A DNA stretch of 9,837 nt from the NCBI GenBank assembly GCA_945889235.1, contig CAMDBK010000090.1, positions 1 to 9,837 on the forward strand, read 5' to 3'. The DNA comes from Chitinophaga pinensis (lineage in GTDB: Bacteria; Bacteroidota; Bacteroidia; SXHM01). Each line of letters opens with the position of its first letter. Position 1 is the first letter of the stretch. The notes below the pieces were generated by a model, which did not search any database, had not been told where the DNA came from, and was given only the letters and a program-made list of their open reading frames with translations. Position numbers and translations under genes: made by a program. Of the stretch, positions 5,404 to 9,837 are shown piece by piece.

Positions 5404-8400
5404 CTATTCATCTATGGGCTTGGGTTCAAATGATTTTACAAAATTACGTTTCTTTATTTCTGAGGAAAGATTATATTGAAAAGGCTGGGCACCTTCTTTG
5501 CCCTTAGCAACACGTGCATCAGGCTTTGAATCTTTTATTGGATTATTGAAATTAGGATCTGAAGAAATTGCTCCCAAAAGTCCTTTTGAATACTCGAAAA
5601 AATACCACGTATCTTCACTAGGTTCAAGATAAAAATTCAACTTATCACCGCTGCGTTTTTTTACCAATTCAATCATTCCATAAACCATTTTATTCAATTC
5701 CATTTTATTTACGCTGCCTACGCCAATGAATCCTTTGTAGCGATAAGAGCTGGTAGCCGGATTCCATTGTAATTTCACATCAGTGAGGAACATGGTCATT
5801 CCCAATTCTTCAGGGAATTTTTTGAATGCGCCATACAAATTCAACTCTGCCAGTTTTTTATCACCTTTCTCTTTGCCCATAATTTCATATAGAGCTTTTT
5901 CATAGTAGTTGCCATAATAAACTGCATCTAATGGCGGAAAGAACGTAGAGAGACGCTCTGTCATAACGCGAAGACACTCATCATTGAAGAAGAAATTTAT
6001 TCCAAGGTAAAGATCAAACTTTGTTGAGTCATTATTCATGTTGTGAAACACATATCCAACAGGCGTTAGTTCAACCTGTCCCAGTTGAATTCCGAGGTCA
6101 ATTTTTCCCTGCCCCGATGCAATACAGTTTTCACTAAGACTAATGAAATTTCCAGGGACCGTAGCGCCTTTCAGTTTCTCTTTATTTGAAATTCGGTATT
6201 CTTTTGAGAGATTATCGTAGAACAAATAACCTTCTGCTGAAATAATATCTATATCATTTGTATTAATTTTAGGCGAAAGAAATGTTGGATATATCCGTGT
6301 TGAATCTTTTTGCAATACTACACCTGTTGATACTGCTTTGCCTGCAGCATCACGCGGATTTTTTTCAATAGGAATGAAGATTTCCTTCGGATCAATTTCA
6401 GCATCAAATTTCAGCCAGCTTGAGCCTATACCTTCGCAATTATGCACTATACGTGTGCTTCCTGTATAGCGTAAGTGTTCTTTACTCGCATACAATTCAA
6501 CTGTTCCTTTATATTTAAAATTAGGACTAAGTGTAAAATTTTCTTCTTCTTTTACTTCACCTCTTCCGTAGGTTTGAAAAGCTGAATCAACCGTAAGCGG
6601 ATCAAATTTTATGGCGCGCTTTTGTCCGGCCACATCTACATAATCATACGTAGCTTTTCCTTTATAACTTTTTCTTGAGGCAATATCAATGGTTGCATCA
6701 TAAAAATTATGATACTTTGTTGTGCGGTTTGCCAGTATTTTCGCACTCTCCAGCGTTTGCATACGCGCCTGTTTCAGAATTAACACATCTCCACCATCAG
6801 GATAAATTTCAGCATCGGCCACATCAATTTTCTTAACATCTTCGGCAGCAATGGTATAATCTTTCAGACTAAAATGCGCTGAAGGTGCAATGAACTGAAG
6901 TGAATCCTGTGCGGGATGTACTGAGATAAATTTAGAACCTCCCATCTCCATACTTTTCTGGTCGGTGCCGGCTGTAATCTGAATATCTTCTTTGTCCATA
7001 AACCATTTAAATTGGTCTATGTAGCAGATGTATTTATTCTCAGGAAAATCAACAAACGAGCCCTGTCCATTTGATTGAAACTCACCCCAGCGTTCTTTAA
7101 AATTAATTTTTGCATTTACATTGTTGGTTGAAAAAGCAAGTGATGCTGCATCAGTTCCCTTGAGCTTGAAATCTGAAGTGTCTGCATTAAAAGTTTCCAT
7201 TTTATACTCAAATTTTCTTGATGCCAGTTCTGACTGAACAAACTCCATATTACCATTACCTGTCAAACCTGTTGGCGTAAGGTCAAGGCTGCCATGCAGT
7301 ACACTTTGATTCGTATACATATTTATTGGCGTATTTATTTTACTCACAAAGAAATGTTCTTTTTTAGGCTCCCAGTGAACGTAAACATCTTTACCGTTTG
7401 CCTCTGGATATTCAACACCTCCGGCCTGTTGGCGAAGTATGAAATCCTGCGCTGTTGCATTCATTGAATCAGGATAAAAAATAAATTCATTCGACTTGGT
7501 TGTAGATGTAAGATAATCTAAAGAGCCATCTCCTTTTAATCCCTGGTTGCTGAGATTAATTGTTGCCGAGTATTGACCTTTACCACCATAAACAGGATAA
7601 CCTTCAGCCGGTGTTTCTTTTACAAAACCAAGTGAAAAGTCAGGTTGCAATTTCAGAGTTTCATCCATGTCGGGAAAAATTCCTGCCGAAACAAATTCAC
7701 CATCAAAGGCAAGTCCTTCCTTGGTAAAATTATCCAAACTATCAACCGAAAAAGGCTTCAGCTTAAAGTAAAACCTTTGCTTGTCATAGGCTCCGCGCTG
7801 AATTGATTTCTTATCGTAGTAAACAAATGACTCCCTTTTACTGGTAAACAAAGGATACTTAGGAAAATCCTCAAGCCCCGATTTATTATTCGGATGGTCA
7901 ATTAATACTTCGCCTTCCAGATCCTGCAACACTGTTCTCACAGGAACTAATTTCACCTTACCAAATTCATCGGGCTCGCCTTCCGGTACTTTCATCCGTA
8001 GTGAGTCAATCTTCTTCATGTCAATTTTAAATTCATCGTAATTGAAGGCAAATTCTTTTCCGAAAATATCAAACCTTCCTGACACCACTTTTCCGTCAAA
8101 CGTAAAATCACGATTCTTCTGTAGTATCACCTCCTGCTCACGCGGGAAGATGTATACGTTCTGCGAATCACTGAGAAAAATTTGTGAAACACCACGAATT
8201 TTTATATCAAAATTCAAGAGGTTAATAGAAGCATTATCGAATTTACTGATTACAGAATTGAACTGTAAAACATCGTAATCTGTTTTCTTGGATTTTGCGT
8301 TGATGTAATCATAAAGCCTGTCTTTAATTGTTACAATATCTTTATCAATATCATAAATTAAAAACCCCATAGTAGAGAGGCGCATCAGTGTTCCGCGCAT

Positions 8401-9837
8401 CTCCGAATCTGAAACTTTAAAATACCCTGCAATATCAGAAGCATTCAGAATTTTTGTGCCACGCAGTTCCGAATATTTTTTGATTTTAATTAATGGATTT
8501 ACGTCATCAAGTCCTTGAATTTTACTGTAACGGAAATCATCCCAGAAATTGGCAGATTCAAACAGGGCTTTACTTTCCGCGCCACCGCTAATCATTCTCA
8601 TGCCAATCACAGGGTCATCAATTACCCAGTAAATTCCTTCCAGGTATAAATCAACTTTGTGGTACGTATCAAAGAAAGGCGTCTTTCCCATCCCTTGTTC
8701 ATTGCGGATAAGCGCCAGTTCGCGTGTTTCTATATTAAATTTAACTTCAAGCCCCGGATGAAACAATGAATCTTTCTCCCAGTAAAGCGTAACAGCAGCC
8801 TTTTCCGCTGTTATTCTGTCTTTTTTAATTACAAAACTTTTTGCTCTTGCTTTAATTAATTTGTACTCAATTTTTGTATCAGGGTTAGTCCATCTAAAAG
8901 TTAATACGGCATCATTCTCTTTGTTTCCCGAGCCGATAAATTTCACACCATGCATGGAAAAACCACCTTCGTAATCAATGTTTTTCTGTAAATCTTTTAT
9001 TTTCAAATTCACCAGATACGAATCAAAACGCGGATACGATGCATTGTCTTCATCTACGTTGGCTTTCACTTTATCTGTGAGCGTTCCAAAAAGAGGCTCG
9101 CCAAAATAATCGGGATTATGAAACGTAACTGAATCAATAGTGTATTGCGACTTTGTAACATCAATTTTATAAGCTCCGAACTCAGCAAAACATTTATCAG
9201 GTTCCATGCCTGCACGCTGCCAGGTAACTCTTCCTTTCTCACCTCTGAAAAGTGTTTCGGTGGGATAATATTTTCCTTTTGTATTTATTACCACAGAGCT
9301 GTCTCCTTTGGTATGACAAGCAAGTGTAAGTGCTTCAAAACTGATAACCGGAATAGAATCAAAACCAAAAACATAATTATTATTGTCGGCAGCCCAGCGC
9401 ACGGCACGTGATTCATACAAGGTGTTATCCTTAAAAAGTCCTGCGCTTATTTCAAGGTATTTTGAAAAGCCACCACGCGCCTCTTTCTCAATTGTTTTTT
9501 CCAGTGAAAGCATCCAAGGATCGAAATTACCTGGAGCCTGTTCGTACTTTACAAAATTTACGATTGCCTGTAAATACAAATTAAAATCCGATGCTTTTTT
9601 TCTCTTTTTTAATAACGTTTCGCAGAAGGTATAAATACGTTCACGCTGTGCATCTGATAGGGCAGTGCCTTCCCATATAGGTGTAAATATTTTAAAGAAT
9701 TCTTTGGTTTCTTTTTCATTTGATGATTCAAGAAACGTTTGCATTTCAACCAGAAACTTTGCAGGGTCGTGTGTAAATTGTTTGGGTGTTTGTGCAAAAG
9801 CAATTTGTGCAACAAACAGTATAATCAACGTTAATAA
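5404..9837 (-). CDS. Very large exported protein of unknown function (5'-partial by a few codons)
   Basis: A single open frame of about 1,477 codons ends with TAG at 5406-5404. A TTG at 9828 could start it, but the codons to the edge (TTA TTA ACG) extend the same hydrophobic run (LLTLIILFVAQIAFAQ), so the true start probably lies just outside the window. Residues are numbered from 9828. After signal cleavage near AFA/Q (12-13) comes a helical domain (20-145) and a first beta-rich part (150-440) with KYYPTETLFRGEKGRVTWQR (186-205). A helical winged-helix-like segment follows (453-509: LNASDIAGYFKVSDSEMRGT ... GFLIYDIDKDIVTIK). The rest is a long series of beta strands (535-1280) with two related copies at 755-799 and 846-890, then a mixed C-terminal part (1281-1474). 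I recognise no enzyme motif or sorting domain and see no later transmembrane helix. The beta-rich architecture suggests a periplasmic or outer-membrane structural or transport role, but that is a guess. Confidence 0.93.
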   Translation of the reverse strand, partial: LLTLIILFVAQIAFAQTPKQFTHDPAKFLVEMQTFLESSNEKETKEFFKIFTPIWEGTALSDAQRERIYTFCETLLKKRKKASDFNLYLQAIVNFVKYEQAPGNFDPWMLSLEKTIEKEARGGFSKYLEISAGLFKDNTLYESRAVRWAADNNNYVFGFDSIPVISFEALTLACHTKGDSSVVINTKGKYYPTETLFRGEKGRVTWQRAGMEPDKCFAEFGAYKIDVTKSQYTIDSVTFHNPDYFGEPLFGTLTDKVKANVDEDNASYPRFDSYLVNLKIKDLQKNIDYEGGFSMHGVKFIGSGNKENDAVLTFRWTNPDTKIEYKLIKARAKSFVIKKDRITAEKAAVTLYWEKDSLFHPGLEVKFNIETRELALIRNEQGMGKTPFFDTYHKVDLYLEGIYWVIDDPVIGMRMISGGAESKALFESANFWDDFRYSKIQGLDDVNPLIKIKKYSELRGTKILNASDIAGYFKVSDSEMRGTLMRLSTMGFLIYDIDKDIVTIKDRLYDYINAKSKKTDYDVLQFNSVISKFDNASINLLNFDIKIRGVSQIFLSDSQNVYIFPREQEVILQKNRDFTFDGKVVSGRFDIFGKEFAFNYDEFKIDMKKIDSLRMKVPEGEPDEFGKVKLVPVRTVLQDLEGEVLIDHPNNKSGLEDFPKYPLFTSKRESFVYYDKKSIQRGAYDKQRFYFKLKPFSVDSLDNFTKEGLAFDGEFVSAGIFPDMDETLKLQPDFSLGFVKETPAEGYPVYGGKGQYSATINLSNQGLKGDGSLDYLTSTTKSNEFIFYPDSMNATAQDFILRQQAGGVEYPEANGKDVYVHWEPKKEHFFVSKINTPINMYTNQSVLHGSLDLTPTGLTGNGNMEFVQSELASRKFEYKMETFNADTSDFKLKGTDAASLAFSTNNVNAKINFKERWGEFQSNGQGSFVDFPENKYICYIDQFKWFMDKEDIQITAGTDQKSMEMGGSKFISVHPAQDSLQFIAPSAHFSLKDYTIAAEDVKKIDVADAEIYPDGGDVLILKQARMQTLESAKILANRTTKYHNFYDATIDIASRKSYKGKATYDYVDVAGQKRAIKFDPLTVDSAFQTYGRGEVKEEENFTLSPNFKYKGTVELYASKEHLRYTGSTRIVHNCEGIGSSWLKFDAEIDPKEIFIPIEKNPRDAAGKAVSTGVVLQKDSTRIYPTFLSPKINTNDIDIISAEGYLFYDNLSKEYRISNKEKLKGATVPGNFISLSENCIASGQGKIDLGIQLGQVELTPVGYVFHNMNNDSTKFDLYLGINFFFNDECLRVMTERLSTFFPPLDAVYYGNYYEKALYEIMGKEKGDKKLAELNLYGAFKKFPEELGMTMFLTDVKLQWNPATSSYRYKGFIGVGSVNKMELNKMVYGMIELVKKRSGDKLNFYLEPSEDTWYFFEYSKGLLGAISSDPNFNNPIKDSKPDARVAKGKEGAQPFQYNLSSEIKKRNFVKSFEPKPIDE

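Overview
The window looks like chromosomal DNA from a member of the Bacteroidota, perhaps an uncultured Chitinophagales- or Sphingobacteriales-like lineage. The reasons are AT-rich DNA, start sites mostly without a Shine-Dalgarno sequence, signal peptides ending in AFAQ or TIAQ, a SprB/PKD-type surface protein, and promoter elements matching the Bacteroidota -7 consensus TAnnTTTG. The organism assignment is an inference from these traits; no marker gene is present.

Layout. 1-348 (minus) is the start of a P-loop kinase-like ATPase that runs off the left edge. It overlaps by one base the stop codon of a dicarboxylate/amino-acid:cation symporter gene (348-1712, minus, GTG start). Next is a 199-bp divergent intergenic region holding a perfect 15-bp hairpin flanked by A/T tracts and a possible 17-codon leader ORF on the minus strand. 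On the plus strand, 1912-2748 encodes a membrane-anchored protein with a degenerate J-like N-terminus. It is followed 20 bp later by an exported PEGA-like/coiled-coil protein gene (2769-3881). That gene runs tail-to-tail into, and overlaps by 178 bp, a minus-strand gene for a secreted SprB/PKD-repeat protein (3704-4741). Both genes appear cut off at a shared junction near 3746-3760.

4742-5270 is a 529-bp stretch with no credible gene. It contains hairpins, 10-bp direct repeats, three 11-bp tandem repeats and the terminator of the next gene. 5271-5347 is tRNA-Arg(ACG) on the minus strand with encoded CCA, its own promoter and a strong terminator. 5404-9837 (minus) is one very large exported protein of about 1,480 residues, missing only the beginning of its signal peptide at the right edge. 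I do not recognise a function for it.

Functional links. The symporter and kinase are probably co-transcribed. The J-like and PEGA/coiled-coil genes look like a two-gene operon of envelope proteins. No mobile element, CRISPR array or recognisable defence system is visible. The most unusual features are the double truncation at 3746-3760, the attenuator-like hairpin ahead of the symporter, the structured gene-free stretch before the tRNA terminator, and the internal duplication in the giant exported protein.
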